A stretch of 64,000 bases of DNA, from positions 1-64,000 of the forward strand of contig NZ_JACJVC010000010.1 in NCBI RefSeq assembly GCF_023369555.1. Direction: 5' to 3'. Each line of letters begins with the position of its first letter. Position 1 is the first letter of the stretch. The translations under genes and the position numbers were made by a program. Positions 16,043-24,760 of the stretch are shown here, in pieces. The notes beneath the pieces were generated by a model that was given only the letters and a program-made list of their open reading frames with translations, was not told where the DNA came from and made no database searches. This DNA comes from Actinomyces sp. AC-20-1. GTDB lineage: Bacteria; Actinomycetota; Actinomycetes; Actinomycetales; Actinomycetaceae.

Positions 16043-16957
16043 ATGGCCGCCACGACACGGCCTCGCGCGCAGCGCTCCGCAACGCTGCGCAGGGAGGCTC
16101 GCACCGCCTGGCTGATGAGCTCGCCGGCGCTCATCCTGCTGCTCCTCTTCATGGGCGTCCCCATCCTCCTGACCTTCCTGCTGTCCTTCACCAACACCCG
16201 TCTCATCTCACCCAACCCCCCGGCCTTCATCGGGCTGGACAACTTCGTGCGCGCCTTCGCCCACGACCCGACCTTCATCCGCTCGCTGCTCAACACGGCC
16301 CTCTTTGCCCTCGTCGTCGTGCCCTGCCAGTCCGCTCTGGCGCTGGCGCTCGCCCTCCTGGTCAACCAGAAGGTCAAGGGCGTCACCGCCTTCCGCACCA
16401 TGATCTTCATGCCGGTGGTGACCTCGATGGTGGTGGTCTCCATCCTGTGGAGCTTCTTCTACGAGGACGACGGCCTGTTCAACTCCGTGCTCAACACGCT
16501 CACCGGCGGGGGATGGACCGCCGTGGCGTGGCTCAACGAGCCCGGCACGGCCATGCCCGCCATCATCGTCCTGTCGATCTGGCAGGCGGTGGGGCTGCAC
16601 ATGATCATCTGGCTGTCCGGGCTCCAGGGCATCGACCCGGCCCTCTACGAGGCGGCCGACCTCGACGGCGTCAACGGCTGGCAGCGTTTCCGCTACGTCA
16701 CCTGGCCGGGGCTCCACTCGACGATGGTCTTCATCCTCGTGACCATCACCATCGCGGCACTGGGGCTGTTCGTCCAGGTCGACGTCATGACCTCCGGCGG
16801 CCCCCAGGACGCTACCTCGACACTCGTCTACCACGCGGTGCGCAAGGGCTACCGGGAGCAGGACATGGGGTACGGAAGCGCGATCTCGCTCATCTTCTTC
16901 CTCGCCGTCCTGACCATCAGCCTCATCCAGCGCAGGCTCACACGGGAGAAGGACTGA
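16043..16957 (+). CDS. Sugar ABC transporter permease 1 (MalF/UgpA-type)
   Basis: A 304-residue inner-membrane subunit with six predicted TM helices, the first at about 30-52 (LILLLLFMGVPILLTFLLSF). The EAA loop that contacts the ATPase reads YEAADLDGVNGWQRFRYVTW near 210. Its ATG is 3 nt after the binding-protein stop and its own stop is 1 nt before the next gene, so expression is tightly coupled. Confidence 0.92.
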   Translation: MAATTRPRAQRSATLRREARTAWLMSSPALILLLLFMGVPILLTFLLSFTNTRLISPNPPAFIGLDNFVRAFAHDPTFIRSLLNTALFALVVVPCQSALALALALLVNQKVKGVTAFRTMIFMPVVTSMVVVSILWSFFYEDDGLFNSVLNTLTGGGWTAVAWLNEPGTAMPAIIVLSIWQAVGLHMIIWLSGLQGIDPALYEAADLDGVNGWQRFRYVTWPGLHSTMVFILVTITIAALGLFVQVDVMTSGGPQDATSTLVYHAVRKGYREQDMGYGSAISLIFFLAVLTISLIQRRLTREKD

Positions 16958-16958
16958 C

Positions 16959-17900
16959 ATGAGCGCACACACCTCCGCCTCCCGGGACACCGCCCCCGGG
17001 CGCACCGGTCGCCGCCGGGGCCGCGCCGCCACCAGACGCCGCTTGGTGGTGCTGACCTACATCGGTCTGATCGTGGCCGCCGTGGTGGCGGTCTTCCCCC
17101 TGCTGTTCATGATCTTCTCGTCCTTGAAACCGGACCGGCAGATCTTCGCTGACCTGGGCACGCTGCGGGCCTTCCTGCCGGTGGGCGACCTGAGCCTGGA
17201 CAACTACCAGGGCGTCTTCGTGCGGGTCCCGGCCGCCCAGTTCATCCGCAACAGCGTCATCGTCACGGTCTGCATCGTCCTGCTCGGGCTCGTCGTCAAC
17301 TCCATGATCGGTTTCGCGATCTCCCGGATGCGCTGGCGGGGCAAGAACCTCGTGCTGTCGCTCGTGCTGGCCACGCTCATGGTGCCCTTCGAGACCATTG
17401 CCGTGCCCCTGGTCTTCTGGGTGGCGAAGCTGCCCTCCCTCCAGTGGGTCGTCGACGGCTTCCTGGTCAAGCAGGGGATGCTCAACACGTACCAGGTGCA
17501 GATCCTGCCGTACGTGGCCAACGCGCTGGCGATCTTCCTCTTCGCCCAGCACTTCGGGGACATCCCCAAGGAGATCGATGAGGCGGCCCGCGTCGACGGC
17601 GCCGGCTGGTTCACGATCTACCGCAGGATCATCGTGCCCCTGTCCGCACCGACCTTCGCCACCGTCGCGATCATCATGATGCTGCCCGCCTGGAACTCCT
17701 ACCTGTGGCCGCTCATGGTGGTCCAGGAGGAGAGCCTGAGGCCGGTGTCGGTGGGCATGCAGTACTTCTTCCAGCTCAACCCCGTGTGGGGTCAGATCAT
17801 GGCCTACGGAACCCTCATCACCGTGCCCATGCTCATCCTGTTCATCATCTTCCAGCGCTCCTTCGTCCAGTCCCTCGCGGGCACGGCGGTCAAGGGCTGA
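16959..17900 (+). CDS. Sugar ABC transporter permease 2 (MalG/UgpE-type)
   Basis: A 313-residue permease. A basic N-terminus (RTGRRRGRAATRRR) precedes the first TM helix near 28-50, and six helices are expected. The EAA loop is DEAARVDGAGWFTIYRRIIV near 207. It pairs with the preceding permease to form the channel. The glycosidase gene begins 10 nt after its stop, linking transport to hydrolysis. Confidence 0.92.
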   Translation: MSAHTSASRDTAPGRTGRRRGRAATRRRLVVLTYIGLIVAAVVAVFPLLFMIFSSLKPDRQIFADLGTLRAFLPVGDLSLDNYQGVFVRVPAAQFIRNSVIVTVCIVLLGLVVNSMIGFAISRMRWRGKNLVLSLVLATLMVPFETIAVPLVFWVAKLPSLQWVVDGFLVKQGMLNTYQVQILPYVANALAIFLFAQHFGDIPKEIDEAARVDGAGWFTIYRRIIVPLSAPTFATVAIIMMLPAWNSYLWPLMVVQEESLRPVSVGMQYFFQLNPVWGQIMAYGTLITVPMLILFIIFQRSFVQSLAGTAVKG

Positions 17901-17910
17901 GGGGCGGGCC

Positions 17911-18825
17911 ATGGCTCTGTCCCTGCCGGACCACTGGCTGTGGGACCACTGGGTCCTCGACGACGGGTCCCGCTACCACCTGTTCTTCCTGCGGGCCTCG
18001 CGGGCGCTGCACGACCCGGACAGGCGCCACCGGCGCGCCTCACTGGGGCACGCGGTCTCCGACGACGCCCGGCACTGGACGCTGCTTCCCGACGCCCTGG
18101 TGCACTCGGACCCGCCCGCCTGGGACGACCTGGCGGTGTGGACCGGCTCGACCGTCCTCGCGCCGGACGGCAGGATGCGGGTCTTCTACACCGGCATCAG
18201 CCGGGGCGAGGACGGCGCGGTGCAGCGCATCGGCTGGGCCGACAGCGATGACGGCCGGACCTTCCACCGCACCTGCGCCGAGCCCCTGGAGGCGGATCCG
18301 CGCTGGTACAGCACCCTGGGTGACGATGGTGCGACCGAGGAGCACTGGCGCGACCCCTTCGTCTTCGAGCACGAGGGGCAGTGGCACATGCTCATCACCG
18401 CGCGCGCCCGCGGGGTGCAGGTGCTGTGCTCGGGGGTCGTCGCTCATGCCGTCTCCGAGGACCTGGACCACTGGCGGGTGTGTGAGCCGCTGACGGCCCC
18501 GAGTGTCTTCGGTCAGCTGGAGGTGAGCCAGTCGCGGACCGTGGACGGCCACCACTACCTCGTGTTCTCGTGCGGTCGGGACGTCCAGGCGCAGCCGTGC
18601 CCCGGCACCGTGTGGGTCGCCGAGGGGCAGGGGCCGTTGGGCCCCTGGGACGTCGACGGCGCCCGGTACGTCGAGCCCACGCACCTGTACGGGGGGCAGC
18701 TCTTCGCCCTGCGCGACGGGGGCTGGGCGCTGACCGCCTTCGACGACCGCCGGGACGGCGTCTTCCAGGGCGTCGCCCCGGACCCGATCGCGTGGGAGGA
18801 GGTCGTGCTCACGGCGCGTCCGTGA
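17911..18825 (+). CDS. Beta-propeller glycosidase, GH32/GH68-like (cytoplasmic)
   Basis: A 304-residue single-domain protein without signal peptide. The N-terminal motif LPDHWLWDHWVLDDGSRYHL places a candidate nucleophile Asp12 in a WDxW setting closer to GH68 than to the WMNDPNG of classic GH32. The transition-state motif RDPF lies near 147 (EEHWRDPFVFEHEGQ). A candidate acid/base Glu is in YVEPTHLYGGQLF near 252. There is no C-terminal beta-sandwich, so it is shorter than invertases and levanases (about 450-500). It ends the first transport operon and is followed by a terminator-like hairpin. Hydrolysis of an imported fructoside is the likeliest role, but the family is poorly characterised. 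Confidence 0.75.
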   Translation: MALSLPDHWLWDHWVLDDGSRYHLFFLRASRALHDPDRRHRRASLGHAVSDDARHWTLLPDALVHSDPPAWDDLAVWTGSTVLAPDGRMRVFYTGISRGEDGAVQRIGWADSDDGRTFHRTCAEPLEADPRWYSTLGDDGATEEHWRDPFVFEHEGQWHMLITARARGVQVLCSGVVAHAVSEDLDHWRVCEPLTAPSVFGQLEVSQSRTVDGHHYLVFSCGRDVQAQPCPGTVWVAEGQGPLGPWDVDGARYVEPTHLYGGQLFALRDGGWALTAFDDRRDGVFQGVAPDPIAWEEVVLTARP

Positions 18826-18861
18826 GCGCTCCGCCCGGGACCGGTGGGTCCCAGGGCCGTG

Positions 18862-18897
18862 CGGGTGGGCCCGGCGCCTCGGCGTCGGGCCCACCCG
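18862..18897 (+). terminator. Terminator hairpin after the first fructan operon
   Basis: CGGGTGGGCCCGGCGCC and GGCGTCGGGCCCACCCG form a 17-bp arm pair with one G-U wobble around a very short loop. It lies 37 nt after the glycosidase stop and upstream of the operator-promoter region. No T run follows. Confidence 0.65.
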
Positions 18898-18933
18898 TGC
18901 GTGGGGGAGGAGACCCGAGGGCCCCGAAACCCG

Positions 18934-18951
18934 TGATCAATCGATTGACCG
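18934..18951. promoter_or_regulatory. LacI-type operator O1 (upstream)
   Basis: TGATCAATCGATTGACCG contains the 12-bp perfect palindrome TCAATCGATTGA with the central CG typical of LacI-family sites. It matches the perfect operator at 18977 in 16 of 18 positions and overlaps the putative -35. Confidence 0.75.
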
Positions 18952-18974
18952 ACGGGGGAGGAGGAGTGTAGCCT
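18945..18974 (+). promoter_or_regulatory. Putative promoter of the second fructan operon
   Basis: -35 TTGACC (18945-18950), an 18-nt spacer, then -10 TAGCCT (18969-18974). Operator O1 overlaps the -35, and operator O2 begins 2 nt after the -10 across the expected start site, a classic repression geometry. Confidence 0.6.
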
Positions 18975-18976
18975 TC

Positions 18977-18994
18977 TGATCAATCGATTGATCA
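18977..18994. promoter_or_regulatory. LacI-type operator O2, perfect 18-bp palindrome
   Basis: TGATCAATCGATTGATCA is a perfect 18-bp inverted repeat with central CG. Its centre is 43 bp from that of O1, close to four helical turns, so two repressor dimers could bind on one face of the DNA or a tetramer could bridge them. Confidence 0.85.
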
Positions 18995-19007
18995 CGAGGG
19001 AGTGACC

Positions 19008-20426
19008 GTGCATCACGACATCTTCTTCAGGCCGGATCCCCACTGGGTGGGGGACGTCATCCCATGGACCGACGGCAATGAGATCCGCCTGTACTACCTG
19101 CTCGAGCGGCGCCAGGAGCCGCGCCCCGGCACCCCGTGGCACCTGGCGGTGACCCGCGACCTCGTCCACTACGAGGACTGCGGCGAGGCGCTGCCGTCAG
19201 GAGGGGCCGAGGCCGAGGACCTCAACGCCTACACCGGCAGCGTCGTCCAGGACGACTCGGGCCTCTACCACCTCTTCTACACCGCCAACAACCCCTCGCG
19301 CCTGAGCGCCGACGGCCGCTCCGTCCAGCTCGTCGCCCACGCGACGAGCACCGACATGCGGACCTGGACCAAGCGCCCCGAGGACACCTTCGGGGCGCCG
19401 ACCGGGTACGACCCCGCCGACTGGCGCGACCCGCACGTCTACCGCGTGCCCGGCGAGGACCACTGGAGCCTCGTGCTCGCCGCCCGCCACCTTGAGGGCC
19501 CCGAGCGTCGACGCGGCGTCGTCGCCCGGCTCGTCAGCAGCGACCTCAGGCAGTGGCGCCCCGTCGAGCCGCTGTGGGACCCGCACCGCTTCGTCACCCA
19601 GGAGTGCCCCGAGGTCTTCCGCATCGGCCAGTGGTGGTACCTCGTGTACTCGGAGTTCACCGACCGCTTCGTCACGCGCTACCGGATCTCGCGCAGCCCG
19701 CAGGGCCCCTGGCAGGCGCCGGAGCGCGACACCCTCGACGGTCGCGGCTTCTACGCCGCCAAGTCGGTCGACTGGCACGGGCGGCGCCTCTTCTTCGGCT
19801 GGATCGCCTCCCGCCGGGGAGCCAAGGACGACGGCCCATGGCTGTGGGCGGGCACCATGGCCTGCCTCGAGGCGGTGCAGGCTCCGGACGGAACCCTCGA
19901 CATGAGGATCCCCGAGGAGGTTCTGCGCTCCTACAGCGAGCCGCTGAGCGAGGCGGACGCACCGGTGAGCGTGCAGGCGCCCACGTCATACGCCTGCCGG
20001 GTCCTGACCCCCGACACCGGCGAGGACGTGCGCATCAGCGCCGACCTGGAGTGGACGCCCGGCACCCGCGAGATCTCGCTGCTGCTGCGCACGGACGCCA
20101 GCGGGGAGACCGGCTACGTGCTCCGGCTCGAACCGGCGCAGCGCCGCATGGTGCTCGACCGGTGGCCGCGCCGTGAGCCGGGCCCCGAGCAGTGGCACCT
20201 CGCCGGCGACGTGCCGCACTTCATCGAGCTGGAGAGACCGGTGCCCCTCGACGGCGGACGCGTCCACCTCGACGTCATCTCCAGCAAGGAGCTGCTGCAG
20301 TGCTGCGTGGACAGGGCCGTCGTCCTGTCGACCAGCGCCTACGCACGTACCACCGGACGCGTGGGCATCGCCGCGCTGGACGGCACAGTCACACTCACCT
20401 CTCTCCGAACCTACACACGTCCCTAA
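19008..20426 (+). CDS. GH32-family beta-fructosidase-like enzyme (cytoplasmic)
   Basis: A 472-residue protein with no signal peptide. An N-terminal five-bladed propeller is followed by a C-terminal beta-sandwich from about residue 320. The first motif is WVGDVIPWTDG with candidate nucleophile Asp16, replacing the canonical WMNDPNG. The second motif is DWRDPHVYRV near 138. The third, TQECPEVFRIG near 197, carries the acid/base Glu of GH32. It probably releases fructose from imported oligosaccharides. GTG 19008 is preferred over GTG 19002 because GAGGGAG at 18996-19002 is then 5 nt upstream. It is the first gene behind the double-operator promoter, and a second binding-protein gene follows. Confidence 0.82.
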   Translation: MHHDIFFRPDPHWVGDVIPWTDGNEIRLYYLLERRQEPRPGTPWHLAVTRDLVHYEDCGEALPSGGAEAEDLNAYTGSVVQDDSGLYHLFYTANNPSRLSADGRSVQLVAHATSTDMRTWTKRPEDTFGAPTGYDPADWRDPHVYRVPGEDHWSLVLAARHLEGPERRRGVVARLVSSDLRQWRPVEPLWDPHRFVTQECPEVFRIGQWWYLVYSEFTDRFVTRYRISRSPQGPWQAPERDTLDGRGFYAAKSVDWHGRRLFFGWIASRRGAKDDGPWLWAGTMACLEAVQAPDGTLDMRIPEEVLRSYSEPLSEADAPVSVQAPTSYACRVLTPDTGEDVRISADLEWTPGTREISLLLRTDASGETGYVLRLEPAQRRMVLDRWPRREPGPEQWHLAGDVPHFIELERPVPLDGGRVHLDVISSKELLQCCVDRAVVLSTSAYARTTGRVGIAALDGTVTLTSLRTYTRP

Positions 20427-20455
20427 CACCTGCTGTCTTTCAAAGGAGAACAGAC

Positions 20456-21805
20456 ATGGACATCAAGCGCTCCCACTTCCTCGCCCTGGCGGCCATGGCC
20501 ATGGCCGCCCCCGCCCTGGCGGCCTGCACCGCGGGCAGCACACCCTCCGGTGAGCCGGCCGTCATCGACCCCGAGGGCGAGATCAAGCCGCGGGAGATCA
20601 CGTGGCTGCTGTCACGTGCCGCCGATGGCGCCGTCATCACCACGATGCAGGAGATCGCGCAGGAGTACGCCGAGGAGCACCCCGGCTTCAAGCTGATGCT
20701 CATCACCACTCCCGACCGCCCCTCCTACATCCAGAAGTACGAGACCCTGGCGGCGGCGAACAAGCTGCCCGAGCTCTTCGACACGGATGCCACCCCCTTC
20801 GCCCAGCGGCTCGCCAAGCAGAACCGGATGGTGGATGTGGCGGCGCTGCTCGACAGCTTCGGGATCACGGCCGACTACCGCCCCTCGGCTCTCGACTACC
20901 AGCGTTTCGACGACGGGTCGCTCTACATGATCCCGCTGGAGTACGGCATCGAGGTGTTCTGGTACAACAAGGTGCTCTTCGCGGCCGCCGGGGTCGAGGT
21001 GCCCACCTCCCTCGACGACTTCCCCGAGCTGTGCAAGAAGCTCGCCGCCTCCGGCGTCACCCCCATCGCCCTCGACGGGCTCGACGGCTGGCCGCTGGAG
21101 AGGTGGGTGGCGTACCAGCCCTTCCGGGTCGCCGGCGAGGACTACATCAAGAGCCTGAAGAAGGCCCAGGCCTCCTTCAGCGACGACCCCGGGCGGAAGA
21201 TGGCGCAGTGGCTCCATGACCTGGGGACCGCCGGCGCCTTCCAGCAGGGATTCTCCTCCGTCGGCTACACCGACGCGCAGAACCTCTTCACGTCGGGCAA
21301 GGCGGCGATCTACAACATGGGCACCTGGGAGCTGCCGAGCCTGGCCACCACACAGCTGCCCGAGGAGCTCCAGGAGAACATCGGGTTCTTCACCCTGCCG
21401 ACCGTGGTCGGAGGCAAGACCGAGGCGAACGAGTACGTGGCGCCGTCGGGAATCGGTGTGGCCGTCAACGCCGCCACCTACGACCCCCTCATCCACGACT
21501 TCCTCAAGTTCGCCCTGGGGCGCTACCCCGAGAAGTACGCCGCCACCGGTCTCATGGGACCGACGACGGTGGAGCCCGTCATCCCGGACAATGCGCTGCC
21601 CATCTACCAGGAGGCCATCGACGAGGCGGCGAAGGTCACGGGGACCGCACTCATGCCGTGGGACACCCAGCTCGACCCCACCACCAACACCAAGCTCGTC
21701 CAGGAGCAGGTGCTGCTCGTCCAGGGCGACATCAGTGTCGACGAGTTCATCTCAACGATGGACGCGGCCCTGTCCGAGAACGCCCCCGCCTACTTCGGCG
21801 AGTAA
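20456..21805 (+). CDS. Sugar ABC transporter substrate-binding lipoprotein 2
   Basis: A 449-residue solute-binding lipoprotein. The signal sequence is DIKRSHFLALAAMAMAAP with lipobox LAAC and Cys24. Body motifs YNKVLFAAAGVEVPTSLDDF and IYNMGTWELPSLA are typical of oligosaccharide-binding proteins. AAAGGAG precedes the ATG by 8 nt; an in-frame start at 20192 would lie inside the GH32 gene and was rejected. Sequence similarity to binding protein 1 appears low, so the two transporters probably recognise different chain lengths or linkages. Confidence 0.9.
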   Translation: MDIKRSHFLALAAMAMAAPALAACTAGSTPSGEPAVIDPEGEIKPREITWLLSRAADGAVITTMQEIAQEYAEEHPGFKLMLITTPDRPSYIQKYETLAAANKLPELFDTDATPFAQRLAKQNRMVDVAALLDSFGITADYRPSALDYQRFDDGSLYMIPLEYGIEVFWYNKVLFAAAGVEVPTSLDDFPELCKKLAASGVTPIALDGLDGWPLERWVAYQPFRVAGEDYIKSLKKAQASFSDDPGRKMAQWLHDLGTAGAFQQGFSSVGYTDAQNLFTSGKAAIYNMGTWELPSLATTQLPEELQENIGFFTLPTVVGGKTEANEYVAPSGIGVAVNAATYDPLIHDFLKFALGRYPEKYAATGLMGPTTVEPVIPDNALPIYQEAIDEAAKVTGTALMPWDTQLDPTTNTKLVQEQVLLVQGDISVDEFISTMDAALSENAPAYFGE

Positions 21806-21887
21806 CGGCACCGCACAGCCCGTCTCGGTGGGGGCGGCTCGCCGTCCCCACCGAGCCCCTGCCCCACGACGGAACCAGAAGGCACTC

Positions 21888-22766
21888 ATGCTTCCTCACC
21901 GCTCACGGATGTCCGTGCTCATCTTCCTCCTGCCGCCCGTCCTCCTGTTCGGAGGAGGCGTGCTCATGCCCATCGGCCAGTCCCTGGTCCTCAGCTTCTT
22001 CAAGTGGGACGGCATCACGGCGATGCAGTTCGTCGGCCTCGACAACTACACGAGAATGCTCACCGGCGACCCGACCTTCTGGAAGGCCTTCGTCAACCAG
22101 CTGGTCTACCTCGCGATCTGCGTGGTCATCCAGATGGGCGCCGGGCTGGGCATCGCCTGCCTGCTGCTGACGGTCACACGGGGCCGCGAGGTCCTCAAGG
22201 TCATGTACCTCATGCCGGCCGTCATCTCGACAACCGCCATCGCGCTGCTCTTCCAGCGGATCTACTCCTACGACCCGACGGGTCTCGTCAACGGCCTGCT
22301 GTCCGCGGTCGGCCTGGACGCGCTCGCGCGCCCCTGGCTCTCGGACGTGCACACGGTGCTGGCAGCCGTGTCGGTGCCCGAGGGATGGCGGTTCCTGGGG
22401 CTCTACACGATCATCCTCTACGCCGCGCTGCTGTCGGTGCCCAAGGAGCTCGAGGAGGCCGCGCGCCTGGACGGCGCCAACGCCTGGCAGGTGTTCACCA
22501 AGATCCGCTTCCCGCACATCCGTCCGGTATGGGCCACCACGCTCGTCATGGTCGTCACCTACGGCCTGCGCGGCTTCGACATCCCGTACCTCCTGACCAA
22601 CGGGGGCCCCGGGCAGTCCTCCGAGCTGGTCACCACCTACATGTACAAGACGGCCTTCGTGAGCACGAACTACGGCTACGCCTCCGCGATCTCGGTGTTC
22701 ATCGTCATCGAGTGCCTCGTCGCCGTCGCCGTCATCTTCGGACTCATCCGGAAGGGGAACGACTGA
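21888..22766 (+). CDS. Sugar ABC transporter permease 3 (MalF/UgpA-type)
   Basis: A 292-residue six-TM permease. The first helix is SVLIFLLPPVLLFGGGVLMP, and the EAA loop is EEAARLDGANAWQVFTKIRF near 189. The in-frame ORF runs upstream into the binding-protein gene. The ATG at 21888 is chosen because AGAAGG precedes it and it gives the normal family N-terminus. An 82-nt gap separates it from the binding-protein stop, and the next permease starts 1 nt after its own stop. Confidence 0.92.
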   Translation: MLPHRSRMSVLIFLLPPVLLFGGGVLMPIGQSLVLSFFKWDGITAMQFVGLDNYTRMLTGDPTFWKAFVNQLVYLAICVVIQMGAGLGIACLLLTVTRGREVLKVMYLMPAVISTTAIALLFQRIYSYDPTGLVNGLLSAVGLDALARPWLSDVHTVLAAVSVPEGWRFLGLYTIILYAALLSVPKELEEAARLDGANAWQVFTKIRFPHIRPVWATTLVMVVTYGLRGFDIPYLLTNGGPGQSSELVTTYMYKTAFVSTNYGYASAISVFIVIECLVAVAVIFGLIRKGND

Positions 22767-22767
22767 T

Positions 22768-23673
22768 ATGGCCGACTCCACGACCCGCACGGCCGCACGG
22801 GTGCTGCCCCTGCGCACCGACCTTCCCGCCCCGGTGCGCACCAAGCGCCTGCGCACCGCGCAGATCATCCACCGGCTGCTGCTGGGGCTGGTCCTCATCA
22901 TCCAGGTCTACCCCTTCCTGTGGCTCATCCTCACCTCCGTGAGAGCCCCGGAGGACTTCGCGTCGAGCAGCCCCTTCGGTCTGCCGCAGTCCTTCACGCT
23001 CGACAACTTCGCGCGCGCCTTCGAGCAGGGGGCGGTAGCGACGTACATCGCCAACAGCGCCATCGTGACGATCGGCTCCTGCGCCCTCATCGTCATCTGC
23101 GGGATGACGGGGGCCTACGCCATCCAGGTGCTCGGCTTCACCGGTGCCGGCCTCGTGCGCGGCGTGTTCCTCACCGGCATCGTCGTGCCCGTCCAGATCG
23201 CGCTCGTCCCCTTGTTCATCGACTACTCCAGGATCGGCCTGCTCGACACGCACCTGGCGATCATCCTCCCGCTGGCCGGCTTCGCCCTGCCGATGTCCCT
23301 GTTCCTCTTCATGTCCTTCTTCAGCTACATCCCCCGGGAGATCTATGAGGCGGCCTCCATCGACGGGGCCGGCCCCTACCGCATCTTCGCCCGGATCACG
23401 CTGCCGATGTCGCTCAACACCGTCATCACGGTGGTCATGGTCAACGCGATCTTCATCTGGAACGAGTTCGTCTTCGCCAACACCTTCGTGCTGTCCGAGG
23501 GCCTCAAGACCATCCCCCTGGGGCTGCAGAACTACATCGGTAACATGGGCAAGACCGACTGGACGGCGACTTTCGCAGCGGTGTCTGTGACGGTCACGCC
23601 GCTGCTGCTCGCCTTCCTCGTGCTCAACAAGGCGATGATCTACGGGCTTGAGAGCGGTTCCACGAAGGGGTGA
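22768..23673 (+). CDS. Sugar ABC transporter permease 4 (MalG/UgpE-type)
   Basis: A 301-residue permease with a 35-residue cytoplasmic N-terminus, then six predicted TM helices starting at IIHRLLLGLVLIIQVYPFLW. The EAA loop is YEAASIDGAGPYRIFARITL near 193. Partner of the preceding permease in the second importer. Like the first importer it has no ATPase gene nearby, so a shared MsmK-type ATPase encoded elsewhere is likely. Confidence 0.92.
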   Translation: MADSTTRTAARVLPLRTDLPAPVRTKRLRTAQIIHRLLLGLVLIIQVYPFLWLILTSVRAPEDFASSSPFGLPQSFTLDNFARAFEQGAVATYIANSAIVTIGSCALIVICGMTGAYAIQVLGFTGAGLVRGVFLTGIVVPVQIALVPLFIDYSRIGLLDTHLAIILPLAGFALPMSLFLFMSFFSYIPREIYEAASIDGAGPYRIFARITLPMSLNTVITVVMVNAIFIWNEFVFANTFVLSEGLKTIPLGLQNYIGNMGKTDWTATFAAVSVTVTPLLLAFLVLNKAMIYGLESGSTKG

Positions 23674-23679
23674 GTGAGC

Positions 23680-24702
23680 ATGCGCATGGAGGTCGGCGGG
23701 GAGCCGAGGGTCACGATGAAGCAGGTGGCGCTTGAGGCGGGCGTCTCGGTCACCACCGTGTCGCACGTGGTCAACAACAAGCGCGGGGTGAGGATCGGCC
23801 CGGACGCCAGACGGCGCGTGCTCGAAGCGGTGGACCGCCTGGGATACCGGACCAACGCCCTGGCCAAGACGCTGGTGAAGGGGAGCAGCCCGTTCATCGG
23901 GCTCCTGTCCGACTCGATCGCCTCGACACCCTTCGCGGGCCAGATCGTCCGGGGCGCTCAGGACGCCGCGTGGCAGCACGGGCACATCCTGCTGGTCGCC
24001 AACACCGAGGGCAACGCCGAGGCCGAGGAGCGCGCCATCTCCATGATGCTCCAGTACAAGGTGCGCGGCATCCTGTTCTCCCGCTGGTACCACCGCGATG
24101 TCACGCCTCCGACGTCTCTGCGGGAGACGAGCACCGTCCTCGTCAACTGCTACGACGACGCCGGTGACCACACCTGCGTCGTGCCCGACGAGGTCGGTGG
24201 CGGGCGCCGGGCCGCGCAGACGCTCATCCGCGCGGGGCACCGGCGCATCGCGCTCATCAACACGACATCGCCGTCGCCGGCCCGCACCGGGCGCCTCGAG
24301 GGCTACCGCCGGGCCCTGGAGGCGGCGGGCATCGTCTTCCGCCAGGAGCTCGTCTGGGACGCCCAGCCCGACCAGGAGGGCGGATACGCCTCCGCCGAGC
24401 GCCTGCTCGCCACGGGCGCCACGGCGGTGTGCTGCCACAACGACCGCGTCGCGATGGGGCTCTACGACGCACTGCGCGAGCGCGGTCTGTCCGTGCCCAC
24501 CGACATGTCCGTCGTGGGCTTCGACAACCAGGAGGTCATCGCCGGTCATCTCCACCCTCCCCTGTCCACCGTGGCACTGCCGCACTACAAGCTGGGCGTG
24601 GCCGGCGTGCGGATCCTGCTCGGACTCGACGACGTCCCCGCCGACGGCCGCGTCGAGATCGAGTGCCCCAGCGTTGTGAGGAGCTCCGTGCTCACCCTGT
24701 GA
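23680..24702 (+). CDS. LacI-family transcriptional regulator (fructan locus, lacI-2)
   Basis: A 340-residue repressor. The helix-turn-helix is TMKQVALEAGVSVTTVSHVV near 9-28 with the family-typical TVSHVVN, followed by a sugar-sensing domain ending in VVGFDNQEVIAGHLHPPLST. GTG 23674 and ATGs 23680 and 23686 are all in frame; GAAGGGG at 23664-23670 is compatible with the first two. It is cotranscribed with the second importer and sits before the exported GH32. The perfect palindrome at 18977 is a likely target of this protein or of lacI-1; the sequence does not decide which. Confidence 0.88.
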   Translation: MRMEVGGEPRVTMKQVALEAGVSVTTVSHVVNNKRGVRIGPDARRRVLEAVDRLGYRTNALAKTLVKGSSPFIGLLSDSIASTPFAGQIVRGAQDAAWQHGHILLVANTEGNAEAEERAISMMLQYKVRGILFSRWYHRDVTPPTSLRETSTVLVNCYDDAGDHTCVVPDEVGGGRRAAQTLIRAGHRRIALINTTSPSPARTGRLEGYRRALEAAGIVFRQELVWDAQPDQEGGYASAERLLATGATAVCCHNDRVAMGLYDALRERGLSVPTDMSVVGFDNQEVIAGHLHPPLSTVALPHYKLGVAGVRILLGLDDVPADGRVEIECPSVVRSSVLTL

Positions 24703-24716
24703 CCCTCAACCCTCAG

Positions 24717-24738
24717 CCCCGGGGGCACACGCCCCGGG
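24717..24738 (+). other. Intercistronic GC hairpin between lacI-2 and the exported GH32
   Basis: CCCCGGGG at 24717-24724 and again at 24731-24738 can pair across a short A/C loop. It lies between two co-directional genes and could reduce read-through or stabilise the upstream message. Confidence 0.4.
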
Positions 24739-24760
24739 GTGCGTCTCGAAGGAGAGAACC

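Noticed and set aside
23734-24702. Idea that lacI-2 and the binding-protein genes were recently acquired together by transfer
   Set aside because: No flanking repeats, integrase, tRNA junction or clear composition break is visible, and I could not compute codon statistics.
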